This document shows positions 18,226 to 27,479 of a stretch of 64,000 nucleotides of DNA, one piece after another; positions within the stretch are counted from its first letter, which is position 1; every line of letters begins with the position of its first letter. The position numbers were made by a program, and so were the translations under genes. Where the stretch lies: positions 1 to 64,000 of the forward strand of contig NZ_JYCN01000016.1 of assembly GCF_000876655.1 (NCBI RefSeq), in the 5' to 3' direction. Source of the DNA: Arthrobacter sp. SPG23. GTDB taxonomy: Bacteria; Actinomycetota; Actinomycetes; Actinomycetales; Micrococcaceae. Below the pieces are notes generated by a model, which was not told the DNA's origin, did not search any database, and was given only the letters and a program-made list of their open reading frames with translations.

Positions 18226-19179
18226 TCAGTAGCCGGCAACCATATCCACGACGCCGATGAAGTTTCCGCCGCTGATGTGGGCTGCTGCGTTGATCCGCAC
18301 CCGCTCTGCCAAGAGCGGAGCTCTCATGCCGGGCGTATCCGCCGCGTGCGGGGTGATCAGTACGTTTGGTTCATCCCACAAAGGGTGCCCGTCCGGAAGG
18401 GGCTCGGGATCCGTCACATCCAGTGCTGCGCCGGCTACCCTTTCCGAGCGCAGGGCTTCGAGCAGGGCATCGGAATCAACCAGACCTCCGCGGGCAATGT
18501 TCACCACCATCGCTCCTCCCTTTAGTGCAGCAAATTCGGCCGCCCCCAGCAGGCCGGATGTAGACGCGGTCAGCGCCGCTGCAACTATCACCAAGTCGGC
18601 TCCGGCGAGCACTTCCAGGAGGCTTTCGGTGCCGACAGTGATGGCCGCGTCAGCGACAACTTGTGGTTTCCGTCGAACTACTGTGACCTTGGTGCCAAAC
18701 GGCTTGAGTAGCCTGATTATTTCGACGGCGATGCCCCCGGCCCCGATAATAACCACGTCCAACCCTGCTAACGAGACTCCCTTAGTGGGTGTGGTCCAGG
18801 TGGACGACCTTGCATGCTCGTGCAGGGCCCGCAGCAGGGCCAGACTCAGTGCGAGGGCGTGTTCTGCAACAGGCTGGGCGTAGGCGCCTTTGGCGCTGGT
18901 CCAGGTTATTTTTCTTCCAGCCGCAGAGCCGATGGCCGCCGCATAGTTATCAACCCCCGCGGACGGAAGTTGCACCCACTCCAGGTGCGCATGCTGCGCC
19001 AGGAGCCGGGTCAGCTCATTGACAGGGACACGCTCCGTGATCACCAGACCGCTCGATGAACTCCCGAGACCGGCCACCGTGCAACCAGCCCGTTGTGCGG
19101 CGTCAGCCAAATGTGCTGGCTATGTGGGATACAACGAGACGACCCGAGGGGCATCGCGGTACTTGGCTAATTCGTTCAT
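18226..19179 (-). pseudogene. D-isomer 2-hydroxyacid dehydrogenase interrupted by an in-frame amber codon
   Basis: NAD-dependent 2-hydroxyacid dehydrogenase. The Rossmann motif VVIIGAGGIAVEIIRLLKPF, the arginine segment NIARGGLVDSDALLEAL and the histidine segment NVLITPHAADT are all present. The natural start seems to be ATG at 19179 (MNELAKYRD, with AGGA 8 bp upstream). After 19 codons an in-frame TAG (19120-19122) breaks it, and the homologous reading resumes at once (PAHLADAAQRAG). A TTG at 19110 could restart translation and give 294 aa lacking the first strand. It follows the ABC operon in the same direction. Confidence 0.8.
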
Positions 19180-19222
19180 GATGTCGTATTCCTGGGGTGT
19201 GTTGGGGAACGAGGGGCCACAC

Positions 19223-19262
19223 GCATTTGCACTCCGACCTTCACAGGGCGGAGTGCAAATGC
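19223..19262 (-). terminator. Hairpin after the ABC operon
   Basis: Perfect 14-bp arms GCATTTGCACTCCG and CGGAGTGCAAATGC with a 12-base loop, directly after the permease stop at 19286 and 44 bp before the dehydrogenase start. There is no T run, so it could also be an operator for the dehydrogenase. Confidence 0.55.
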
Positions 19263-19285
19263 TATGCGGGCGGCTTGGGGTAGCG

Positions 19286-20146
19286 TCAGCCCTTGCTGCC
19301 GGTTGTGGCAATTCCTTGGACAATATGCTTTTGTGCGAATAAGAAGAATAGAAAAACGGGAACGAGCGTGATGACTGACATTGCGAACAACGGCCCCAGT
19401 CCGCTGGAGGTTTGAGAGTCGACCAGGCTGTTCAGTCCCAGCGAAACTGTGTAGGACTCCGGAACGGTCAGGTAAATCAGCGGGCTAAAGAAGTCATTCC
19501 AGGTCCAAATGAAAGTGAAGATTGTGGTTGTAATCAATGCCGGTTTCATCAGCGGCAGGATTACGGCCCAAAACGTCCTAAAGGGACCTGCGCCGTCGAT
19601 CGATGCAGCTTCATCCAATTCGCGGGGTATTCCGCGAAGGAACTGGACCATCAAGAAGACGAAGAACGCGTCGACGGCCAGGATTTTGGGAATTATCAGG
19701 GGCAGGAACGTAGTTCCTACCAAGCCGGTGCTGGAGAAAAGAATGTATTGCGGGATGGCCACCACATGGTAGGGGAGCATGATTCCTGCGAGCATCAGCG
19801 CAAAGAACGCCGTTTTGAGTTTGAAATTGAGTCGCGCGAATGCATAGGCGGCCAGGGAACAGGACAGCAGGTTGCCGATGAGAGATCCGGCAACGATCAG
19901 GAACGTGTTCAGGAAATAGCCGGTGAAACCGATGCCTTCGCCCGAGTTCCAGCCCTTGACGTAGTTTTCCAGAGTGAGTTCCCCCGGAATCAGCCCGAAG
20001 TCGTCGAAGATCTTGCTCTCCGGGATGAAGGAACTTTTGAGCATCCAGAGGAGCGGATAAAGCATGAGCAGGCCGAAAAGTATGAGTCCTGCATGCTTGA
20101 ACGAGAGCCTCGCAGCAGTGGTCGGCGCAGTCAGTAGGCTAGTCAT
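19286..20146 (-). CDS. Carbohydrate ABC transporter permease, MalG type
   Basis: Inner-membrane permease of 286 aa with six predicted helices. The EAA loop DEAASIDGAGPFRTFWAVIL is near residue 195, in the expected place for coupling to an ATPase. Its start overlaps the MalF-type gene by 8 bp. No ATP-binding subunit is encoded here, so it presumably borrows a shared MsmK/MalK-type ATPase, as is common in actinobacteria. The substrate is probably an oligosaccharide. Confidence 0.93.
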   Translation of the reverse strand: MTSLLTAPTTAARLSFKHAGLILFGLLMLYPLLWMLKSSFIPESKIFDDFGLIPGELTLENYVKGWNSGEGIGFTGYFLNTFLIVAGSLIGNLLSCSLAAYAFARLNFKLKTAFFALMLAGIMLPYHVVAIPQYILFSSTGLVGTTFLPLIIPKILAVDAFFVFLMVQFLRGIPRELDEAASIDGAGPFRTFWAVILPLMKPALITTTIFTFIWTWNDFFSPLIYLTVPESYTVSLGLNSLVDSQTSSGLGPLFAMSVITLVPVFLFFLFAQKHIVQGIATTGSKG

Positions 20147-21140
20147 TGTAATGAACCCATCGCTTGGAAGCGTAAAAGTTGAGTGCGGTCAGGACGCCGA
20201 TGATGACGAGCAGCACTGCGCCCAGAGCAGACGCGTAGCCCATCTCAAAGTTGATGAATCCGCGTTCATAGAGGTAGAGCGTGTAGAACAACGTCGAATC
20301 AACAGGTCCTCCTGTTCCGCCGCTCACTACGAAGGCCGGGGTGAATGCCTGGAAGGACCCAATCACCTGCAGAACCAGGTTGAAGAAGATGATCGGCGAA
20401 AGCATGGGCAGCGTGATAAAACGAAGCCTGCCGAACATTCCCACGCCATCGATTGAACCCTGTTCGTAAAGTTCAGCCGGGATCTGGCGGAGCCCCGCCA
20501 GGAAGATGATCATAGGGGACCCGAACGTCCACACATTCAGGATGATGAGCGTTCCGAGCGCCGTCTGGGGATTTGAGATCCAGCCCGGCATTCCTTCAAG
20601 GCCAAAGGTTGCCAGCAACTCATTGACTAGCCCTTCGCCGCCAAAAATCTGGCGCCACAAAATTGCTACAGCCACGCTTCCGCCGATCAAAGACGGCAGG
20701 TAGAACGCTGACCGGTACAGGGCCAGTCCCTGGATCCCTTTGTTCAGCACCAATGCCAACGCCAACGCCAGGGCCAGCTGCAGGGGCACCGAGACGAAAA
20801 CGTAGGTAAAGGTCACCGCCAAGGACTTCAGGAAGCGCGGATCTTCGGTGAACATACGACGATAGTTTTCGAAGCCAATCCAATTGGGGCTGGAAAGGAG
20901 GTCGTAGTCGGTAAACGAGAGATACAGGGAAGCAAGAAGCGGCCCGAGGGTGATAAAGACAAGGCCGAGCATCCATGGGGTCAGGAAGACGTAAGCGCTC
21001 GAGATGCCTTTTTTCCGTGGTGTCCGCGGCTTGGGGCCAGCGGCCACAGAAGATTTAGATCGGAACCCAAGGGATTCAGGAGGAGGCGCGGGGCGGCTGT
21101 CTGGGCGCTCCTGGGTCGTCGCCCCCTTACCGGGCTGCAT
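20139..21140 (-). CDS. Carbohydrate ABC transporter permease, MalF type
   Basis: Partner permease of 333 aa, beginning with a basic, proline-rich cytoplasmic tail of about 45 residues before the first helix (YVFLTPWMLGLVFITLGPLL). The EAA-type loop is YEQGSIDGVGMFGRLRFITL. ATG at 21140 overlaps the binding-protein gene by 14 bp and its stop overlaps the MalG-type gene, giving a tightly coupled three-gene unit. Confidence 0.93.
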   Translation of the reverse strand: MQPGKGATTQERPDSRPAPPPESLGFRSKSSVAAGPKPRTPRKKGISSAYVFLTPWMLGLVFITLGPLLASLYLSFTDYDLLSSPNWIGFENYRRMFTEDPRFLKSLAVTFTYVFVSVPLQLALALALALVLNKGIQGLALYRSAFYLPSLIGGSVAVAILWRQIFGGEGLVNELLATFGLEGMPGWISNPQTALGTLIILNVWTFGSPMIIFLAGLRQIPAELYEQGSIDGVGMFGRLRFITLPMLSPIIFFNLVLQVIGSFQAFTPAFVVSGGTGGPVDSTLFYTLYLYERGFINFEMGYASALGAVLLVIIGVLTALNFYASKRWVHYND

Positions 21141-22458
21141 CGAGGCCCCGCTGCAGGTCCGTCATAAGGGATTTCACTGCCTGGTCGATGGGAACCCCGC
21201 CAGTGGTGATGTTCTCGCCGGCACGTCGAAGAAGTGAGGCCCAGCCCAGCGAGCCGGGAGGGTTGGCGCCACGGGAACGCATGGGGCGTTTCAAGTCGCG
21301 CTCAAGGATTTCCAGGACCTTCTGGTCGGACGTGGACTTAGCCTGTACGGCCTTTGCCAGCGCCTGCTCGCGGAGCTTCGGGTTCGAGGGAGGTCCGGTC
21401 ACCACTCCCACCGTGTCAATCACCGCAGGGCTGTTGATGAAGAAGTCCACGAACCGTCCGGCAAGCGCAGGGTCGGTTGCTGTGGCCGAGATGCAGAGCC
21501 TGTTGTACCAAAGGAAGGAATGCCCCTCCGCTGCGCCTTGGATGGTGGGCAACAGGTGCATGACGAGTTCCTGTTTGCTCGCAACCTGGTTATCCGTGAA
21601 CTGGTTGGACTGCCCTGCGTAGATTGCTGTCCGGGCCGCAACCTCGGGGAAAAGGGGCTGGACGGAACCGGAAATCGCAGCGGGCATGACTGCGCCGTCC
21701 TTGATCCAGCCCTCCCACATTGCAAACCAGTCACCGAGGACTGCAGCGTCGAACCCGAGCTTGCCGTCCTTGTCAAAGAGCTCGGCTCCATGCTGCCGGA
21801 GCCACTGTGTTGTGTGAAGCTGGCCGGTGGCTCCGTAGGACATACCGAAGGAGTCGCCGCCTTTCGCCTTGGTGTAGTCCCGCGCGATGGAGCCGAGGTC
21901 GTCCCAGTGCCAGTCCTCGTCGTTGGGGGTATCGACGCCGGCGTCGGCCAGTGCGTCCTTGTTGAGTTGGATGACCGGGGTGATTTGGTTGAACACCACG
22001 GAGTACTGCTTGCCGCCGAGGATCCGCCACGAGTCAACTTGGCCGGGTGAGAACTGGCTGTAGTCCACCGTTCCTTTGTCGAGGGAATCGAGGTCCAGCA
22101 GCACGTTCTGTGAGGCGTAGGTTGCTATCTGGCTTTCCGGTACCCAAAAAACGTCGGGAAGGCGTTTGGCAGCGGCCTGGGTAGCCATGCGGTCCAGATA
22201 AGCGGCGTATTCTGCCGGCTCAAGGGACATTTTGATGCCGGAGTTGCTCTGCTCGAACGTCTTTACGAAGTTCGTGTAGTTGGCTTGTACCTGCGTAGGG
22301 CCCCAGAACGAGAACCTTAGATTTCCTGTCGCGCTGGATCCGGAAGATGCTTGCTTCGGTACGCATCCGGTTGCTGCCATAAGCGTCAGCAGGGCAGAGC
22401 CGGCAAGAACCGAACGGCGATTAATCGGCCGAGCTAGGAGGGAAGAAGTTGAAAACAT
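21127..22458 (-). CDS. Sugar ABC transporter substrate-binding lipoprotein (family 1)
   Basis: Extracellular solute-binding protein of 443 aa. The start at 22458 gives a signal peptide with a twin-arginine-like NRRSVLAGSALLTLM and a lipobox ending ATGC, so it should be lipid-anchored outside the membrane. The mature part has the family 1 pattern (LRFSFWGPTQVQANYTNFVK, later AMWEGWIKDGAVMP). It is the first gene of the operon. The 484-bp region upstream contains two GTCCC-type palindromes. Confidence 0.92.
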   Translation of the reverse strand: MFSTSSLLARPINRRSVLAGSALLTLMAATGCVPKQASSGSSATGNLRFSFWGPTQVQANYTNFVKTFEQSNSGIKMSLEPAEYAAYLDRMATQAAAKRLPDVFWVPESQIATYASQNVLLDLDSLDKGTVDYSQFSPGQVDSWRILGGKQYSVVFNQITPVIQLNKDALADAGVDTPNDEDWHWDDLGSIARDYTKAKGGDSFGMSYGATGQLHTTQWLRQHGAELFDKDGKLGFDAAVLGDWFAMWEGWIKDGAVMPAAISGSVQPLFPEVAARTAIYAGQSNQFTDNQVASKQELVMHLLPTIQGAAEGHSFLWYNRLCISATATDPALAGRFVDFFINSPAVIDTVGVVTGPPSNPKLREQALAKAVQAKSTSDQKVLEILERDLKRPMRSRGANPPGSLGWASLLRRAGENITTGGVPIDQAVKSLMTDLQRGLDAAR

Positions 22459-22606
22459 CGTTGTTTTTCTTTCTCGAAAGGCGGATTCGGACAAAAGCAA
22501 CGGCGGGTTGTAAGTAGTCGCCGAAGGAGAACGCTCACGAATTCCCCGGCCATAATTTCTGGCCCTGCGCTGACGCTAATACCGCTTTGGCATCCAGGGG
22601 AGTCAT

Positions 22607-22695
22607 CGTCCCGTCATGTGGGACGTCAAGAGCGGCATGTCTTTATACCGGCCGTCATTATGGAAAATGCGTTTTGCCGTCCCGCATTCCGGAAC
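22607..22695. promoter_or_regulatory. Upstream region of the ABC operon with two related palindromes
   Basis: CGTCCC-N7-GGGACG lies at 22607-22625 and a second copy with one mismatch, CGTCCC-N7-GGAACG, at 22678-22696. Both use the arm and spacing seen at 12124-12140. They are about 150 and 220 bp before the binding-protein start, with the second overlapping an A+T-rich segment. The rest of 22459-22852 holds no gene. Confidence 0.5.
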
Positions 22696-22852
22696 GCAGT
22701 CTTTCGGTCCATTTCATCGGTGAATAGCATCCTGCTGTAGTTAGGCGTCGATCGTTACTCAATCGCCTCGAAGGCTTGGTCATCTTATGACCCTTAGACT
22801 TCTTTGATTGGCTCGCAACCTTCGAAGAAGCGCACGGTTCAGATCGTGCAAG

Positions 22853-22887
22853 GGCTGGGAAACCTTAGGGATCAAAGTTTCCCAGCC
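22853..22887 (-). terminator. Hairpin after the DUF4862 gene
   Basis: Perfect 11-bp arms GGCTGGGAAAC and GTTTCCCAGCC with a 13-base loop, about 55 bp beyond the stop at 22943. There is no T run, so termination is inferred from position. Confidence 0.6.
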
Positions 22888-22942
22888 GTAGGTCCTAAGC
22901 CTGCCTGAAAGCCAGTTGCGGACAGCGCGTACTGGGTTGGAC

Positions 22943-23863
22943 TTAGCGAAGGACGTCAAGCATGGAAAGGCCGAGCTGGAGCCGTCCCGTGCCGCGGGAT
23001 CCCACGGGCGCGCCGGTCTTGATTCCCACATAGGAAAGCTCATCCGGAAGCTTGGTGAGCAGTCTGCGCGTGCCGTCCGCATTGAGCAGCGATCCTGGCT
23101 CGTCTTCTGCGAGACCAAGATGCACGTCCTCCCATTCCGCGCTGCGGTCCGTAGCGACCGGCGCGGCACCGGAGAAGGCGAAGGCACCCAGCCCGTCGCC
23201 GAGTTTCCCGATGTGCTCAAGGGGCGTCGCGGCACTGCGTCCCTCGATGGCCGACCTGCCCCAGTTGAGGAGGTGACGGATGCGCGGACCTTCCGGGTCT
23301 GTCGCCGCACGGACAGCCTCCATCTCCTCTTCAATTCTCAGATAGCCCTTTTGCGGCGCCTGGCCGGGTACCAGGGCATCCGAGTGTTCGACGAGAAGTT
23401 CGATATTTCCCCAATCCCAGCCGGCAATTTGCCTGAGCGAGTCGGTAAAAGCCGACAGGCTGGAGCGGTCGGCGCGCGGAGCTGACTGCAGTGCGAATGC
23501 ACGCACCGACGCCGAGCCCAGCTGTTCCTGTAGTAGAAGGGTCTCGGTCAGGGCTGATGCGATGTCGCTGAGTGCCCGTTGGCGGCCGTCGCGATCCTCC
23601 GAAGCCAAGCCGTATCCCGGGTCAGTCTTTGTGGCGACAAGTGTCGTTGACATGGCACTGATGGTGTTGGACCATCCGGGATGGAGCAGGCTGACCAGCC
23701 TGGCAAGTCCATCTGGATGGAGCTGGCCACGAAATACGGGAAGTTCGAGACCGCCGATGCGGGGATCCGACCTGAGGGTTTCATACCAACGTTCTTCGGT
23801 TTCGGTATCCTCGGTGAGCCCGGCAGGGGCTGCGTTGTAAGCGGAATAGACGATGTCTGTCAT
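22943..23863 (-). CDS. DUF4862 family protein
   Basis: Protein of 306 aa. The start MTDIVYSAYNAAPAG and later LVSLLHPGWSNTISAMSTTL and IAGWDWGNIELLVEHSDAL match the DUF4862 family, which is probably a TIM-barrel fold and often lies next to sugar transport genes in actinobacteria. I chose ATG at 23863, which follows AAAAGGGA; longer starts add an Arg-rich non-homologous extension. It precedes the ABC operon in the same direction, separated by about 480 bp. The reaction is unknown. Confidence 0.82.
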   Translation of the reverse strand: MTDIVYSAYNAAPAGLTEDTETEERWYETLRSDPRIGGLELPVFRGQLHPDGLARLVSLLHPGWSNTISAMSTTLVATKTDPGYGLASEDRDGRQRALSDIASALTETLLLQEQLGSASVRAFALQSAPRADRSSLSAFTDSLRQIAGWDWGNIELLVEHSDALVPGQAPQKGYLRIEEEMEAVRAATDPEGPRIRHLLNWGRSAIEGRSAATPLEHIGKLGDGLGAFAFSGAAPVATDRSAEWEDVHLGLAEDEPGSLLNADGTRRLLTKLPDELSYVGIKTGAPVGSRGTGRLQLGLSMLDVLR

Positions 23864-25360
23864 CGTCGATTCCCTTTTCGGGGAGCCAGGAAATCGATAT
23901 GCCGTGTGGGAGTCATGGCTCGATCTTTTCCGTTTTCCCGGGAGATCCACCAGCCGCGTCCCGCTGGACAGGACGGTTCCCGCGCAGGCCCCTGGCCCTA
24001 CTTCTTTGTCAACCCTGTACCGTTTGATCTGCTTCAAACACCGCAGGAGGCTGTCGCGCCGGGGAGGCGGGCGCCGTCGCCGGCTCGTTGCTGAGGTCAA
24101 GGTGCTTGGTGCCGTAGCAGTTCATCGAGGAGCCGGTCCTGGTCGGGGGAGTAGCGGTGGTCCAAGGCTTGCGGACCTCGGTGATCCGGTTGGCGCAGAC
24201 GAGCCCGGCGCCGAGGTCTGGTTGAGGCCGCGGGCGGCGAGGACCTCCACGGCCAGCCCCACTCGTCGTCGACCTTCCGGTCCGAGTGTAGGAGCCGGGC
24301 GCGCCGTACATCCCGGATCCGGTTGGGTGTCAACGGGGCAGCCCCTTCCCCGTCAACATCCCGACGCTGCGCACGTCTGTATACCGCGCATCCAGACCGG
24401 CGAAAGCCGTTTCCACCACTTCCAGCATCGCGGCGGTGGAGTCGAACTGCCGGTCGAAGTGCCGCGTCCAGGCGGGGTCCTCGGACTTGAACTAGACAGA
24501 TCATGCGGCGGCGTCTTATTCGAGTTGGCAATTGTATGCGTCATCAGCCGCAAGGCACCCCTGGTCATGTGACGCACGGCGCGACCGGCAGCGCATTGCC
24601 AAGTTTGGTACAACGAAGGCCAGTTGTAGATTGCAATGTCCCTGGAGCTTCTTGCCAATGAGAGTTTACGGACAACTAAAATAGACCGCACGCGCAACTA
24701 TCTGCCTAATTACTTTACGTATTCACGGCTATCGGCCAGCGGCTATGGGAGCCCAGAGAGTGGCATGAGGGCGAGACAGGTTCTTCGCTTGCTGAGCTTC
24801 CCAGCAAGCACCAAGGTTAACGTACCCATAATGGACCGAAGCTCCGGTCAAACGCTATTTGATCGGAGCTTCGCCAACTGACAGGCGTGAGGGTCACGAC
24901 ACCCGCTGCCCTGGTGTCATTCGGGGTTGGAGAAAAATGGCGCCTGAATGACCACTCGAGAAGTGGGACTGTCACTCACAGTCGATTCCTTGACAACGTA
25001 CGGGTCCGAGAAGAGCGCACGATGGGCCCGCGCAGCTTCGGGTTCTGATATGTGCCGCAGCGGCGCATCGATAGCGGTCGTCGTATCCATCAAACCTACG
25101 GTATGGCAAGGCGGATTCGCCGGACCAAGGAAGTTGCGTTGCAGGGAGCGGCTTCAACGGTGCGCCGTTCCTTCTTCTCCGACGACGCTCGTACGCCGAC
25201 AATGGACCTTTTGTCCACGCTAGGACTGCTTCGCCGGGAGCTGAGTGCCGCTGTTTCGAGTGCAGCAAGCCGGTGAGACACCCGCACGGTCCTGACCACC
25301 ACCGCCCACGACCCCCTGGGCCACATCCACGATCGGGCGCCGGTCATCATCCCACCGGAT
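23864..25360. other. Gene-poor stretch with decayed coding-like segments and hairpins
   Basis: No intact gene. On the minus strand 24000-24530, broken frames carry protein-like pieces (for example WTRHFDRQFDSTAAMLEVVE near 24460-24400) whose reading jumps between frames, so an old gene has decayed; I do not recognise the family. Two perfect hairpins lie at 24789-24807 (arms TTGCTG) and 24837-24873 (arms CGAAGCTCCG, 17-base loop). The part 24900-25360 shows nothing I can assign. Confidence 0.45.
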
Positions 25361-25798
25361 TTGTATCAAGCACCACATCAGCAGGGCGGCAGTTGTGGCC
25401 GCGAACTCAGCCTTATGTTTGTAGCTGCTCCCGCTCAAGCCGCAGATACCGTTCTTCTCGATATAGGGCAGGGAACACTCGTGGCAGACGGCACAAAGGT
25501 GGCGGTTTCCGTGACCTTAACCTGCCCCACGACGACGGATAATCAACCCGTCCTCAATTTGGGGCTCACCCAGCGGATCGGTGTAAAGTCAGCGTTCGGC
25601 GGCCAGGGCGTGGTGAGTTTCGTCTGCACGGGTGAACCCCAAACCATTGTCATCACCGCCTCCGTCTCCAGACGATCTGGAGTTGCTTACTTCAGGGTAG
25701 GGAAAGCAATGGCGAACGCCATCCTCAATACCTGCCCGGCAGACGGCTCGGAGTGCATAACTGTCGAACTAACCCGGGAGATCAAATTCAAGTTGTAG
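25361..25798 (+). CDS. Putative secreted beta-sandwich protein with doubtful signal peptide
   Basis: Reads as a small exported protein: LMFVAAPAQAADTVLLDIG looks like the end of a signal peptide with cleavage after AQA, followed by about 120 residues of alternating strands (KVAVSVTLTC, GVVSFVCTG, QTIVITASV) and four Cys, like an immunoglobulin-type secreted domain. The normal basic start and hydrophobic core are missing in this frame. A hydrophobic run (AAVVAANSALCL) occurs in another frame just before, which suggests a frameshift inside the signal peptide. The TTG start at 25361 is therefore uncertain. Family not recognised. Confidence 0.55.
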   Translation: MYQAPHQQGGSCGRELSLMFVAAPAQAADTVLLDIGQGTLVADGTKVAVSVTLTCPTTTDNQPVLNLGLTQRIGVKSAFGGQGVVSFVCTGEPQTIVITASVSRRSGVAYFRVGKAMANAILNTCPADGSECITVELTREIKFKL

Positions 25799-26046
25799 AA
25801 CCTAAGCCTTAACAGGATTCGGTTCGACCTCCGAATTTCACAGTCGGCAGATATTCCCTATCCCACGGCCATTTTAATGCGCCGATAATGCTCACGGAGG
25901 TCAGCCACTTGGCTAAAGGGCGCTGGCATCTTGAGCAGCGGCGGCTTGATTGGCCGGCGCACTGTTGACGCCCGGCGATCTTGGTGCGACTGTTAGGTCG
26001 GTCGGCGGTCAAAAGTGAATCGCTGCAATTCTTTGGGGGTAAACAG

Positions 26047-26811
26047 ATGTGTCACGGACCCAGTCTTCAAAGCACCATCAAACAGCACGCTGAGGCCGAG
26101 CAGGCTCTCCAGGATGAAATCACAAGGCTCCTGGCCACAATGGGAAACTCGGAAAACGAGGCAATTGCCTACATTAACAGCCATACGAATGGAATCGTCC
26201 TCGCTGCTAACAAGTCCCCGGAAATCGTTTTTAGCAACTCGGAGAGCTATACCAAGTTCTCAGACGACTACAGCATTGACGCACTGGGCAAGGTCGTCGA
26301 CGCGGCGATCAACACTGCTCAGGACGCCATCAAGGTCGATACCAGCTCGGGCGATTCCAACGGTCAAGCCGTCGCTCTTGTGGGCTCCCTCGGGGGACTG
26401 GTGAAGTCCGGTCTGTCCCTCGCCGCCTCGAATTCCGAAACCGACACCAAGCTCTCCGTTACTTTCAGCCAGTTCAATGTGGGGGACCTGAACTTCGCGA
26501 TCTACAACGCTATCAACTCGGGTATCGTCGCGGCGAGCAACGCCTGGGGAAACAAGCAGATCACACTAGTGGCCCAGTGCACGGTGTTGGCGAGGGTCAA
26601 CGCCGACCCGAACTTGACTGCGGAGGCGGCGCTTCAGGACGACCTCAACACGCTCCTGGCGCTGGAAAAGGCGCGAAACAAGAGTGAGATCGACGCCATC
26701 GCGAAGGGTATCGATAACTCCGCGATGCTCGAGGCAGTCGGGCAGATGATCAAAACGGCGGCCGAGAACATCACCAAAGACCGCAGCGCACTCGCAGGCA
26801 AGACTCTCTAG
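26047..26811 (+). CDS. Unknown alpha-helical protein with two hydrophobic segments
   Basis: Protein of 254 aa. ATG at 26047 follows TTTGGGGGTAAACAG; longer in-frame starts lack a ribosome site. The N-terminal third is strongly helical and charged (AEAEQALQDEITRLLATMG). Two moderately hydrophobic, small-residue-rich segments follow (AVALVGSLGGLVKSGLSLAA; LNFAIYNAINSGIVAASNAW), then another charged helical region with a repeat-like AALQDDLNTLLALE that echoes the N-terminal ALQDEITRLLA. No signal peptide. I do not recognise a family; helix-glycine patterns like this occur in pore-forming or phage-tail-type proteins, which is only a guess. A terminator follows. Confidence 0.7.
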   Translation: MCHGPSLQSTIKQHAEAEQALQDEITRLLATMGNSENEAIAYINSHTNGIVLAANKSPEIVFSNSESYTKFSDDYSIDALGKVVDAAINTAQDAIKVDTSSGDSNGQAVALVGSLGGLVKSGLSLAASNSETDTKLSVTFSQFNVGDLNFAIYNAINSGIVAASNAWGNKQITLVAQCTVLARVNADPNLTAEAALQDDLNTLLALEKARNKSEIDAIAKGIDNSAMLEAVGQMIKTAAENITKDRSALAGKTL

Positions 26812-26859
26812 CTGCCGACTAAGCGTCCAGTCGGTTCGCTGCACCGGTGAATTTGTCCA

Positions 26860-26894
26860 TGAGAGACGGCTCCAACGCTTGGGGTCGTCTCTCA
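26860..26894 (+). terminator. Hairpin after the unknown helical protein
   Basis: Perfect 9-bp arms TGAGAGACG and CGTCTCTCA with a 17-base loop, 49 bp after the stop, followed by GGAATTTCTAT. Confidence 0.6.
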
Positions 26895-27479
26895 GGAATT
26901 TCTATGGCTTCTGACGTGCAACCCCAAGCAGCTTTCCCGTTAGCTGTTCGCGGTTTTCCTGCGTACGTTGCTATCGCGCGACTCAGGGACGCCGCTGAAA
27001 TCACAGCAACCTGTGCTCGTACAGCGGTGACTGACGCAGCCCTTCCGGAGGGCACTCCCCCCACCCTTTTTCGAACGCCGATAACGGATGTTTCGTCCGG
27101 TGGTCCGGAGCCTGGTTTTGGGCCGGCGGTCAAGGGTTTCGTCACGTTGTTGTTGGTCCAACACATCTAACCAGGAGTGGGCCTTCCGGATGTGAGGCTT
27201 GCAGCACGCTTCCTATGTGGCTGACCGTGGTTCAGGTGCGAGGCCGTATGGCCGTGGCCGCTTGTGGTTGGTCATGCGGGTGTATGGCCAAAAGCTCATG
27301 AGATGGGTGAAGGAGGTGTTGCCACATGAGGGCTTTCACTGTTGGGTGGGTCTGCCGATCGTTGTGTGTTCGGTCCCTCGCGGGAGGCATCGGTCAGAAC
27401 GTGGGACGGAGCGAACCCGTCCGTTGTCCCACTTTTGCCGGCGGAAAGACAAACCGCGCTCCCTCAGTGGGGGGTGCGG
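26895..27479. other. Gene-free stretch before the composite repeat
   Basis: No frame here has family features. An inverted repeat GTGGGAC...GTCCCAC lies near 27400-27432. The segment leads into the B module of the repeat. Confidence 0.4.

Noticed and set aside
19412..20137. 241-codon frame opposite the MalG-type permease
   Set aside because: Antisense shadow; Glu/Arg-rich and without family features.
22780..23334. 184-codon minus-strand frame overlapping the DUF4862 gene
   Set aside because: It is the wrong frame of DUF4862; Arg/Ser-rich with no family features.
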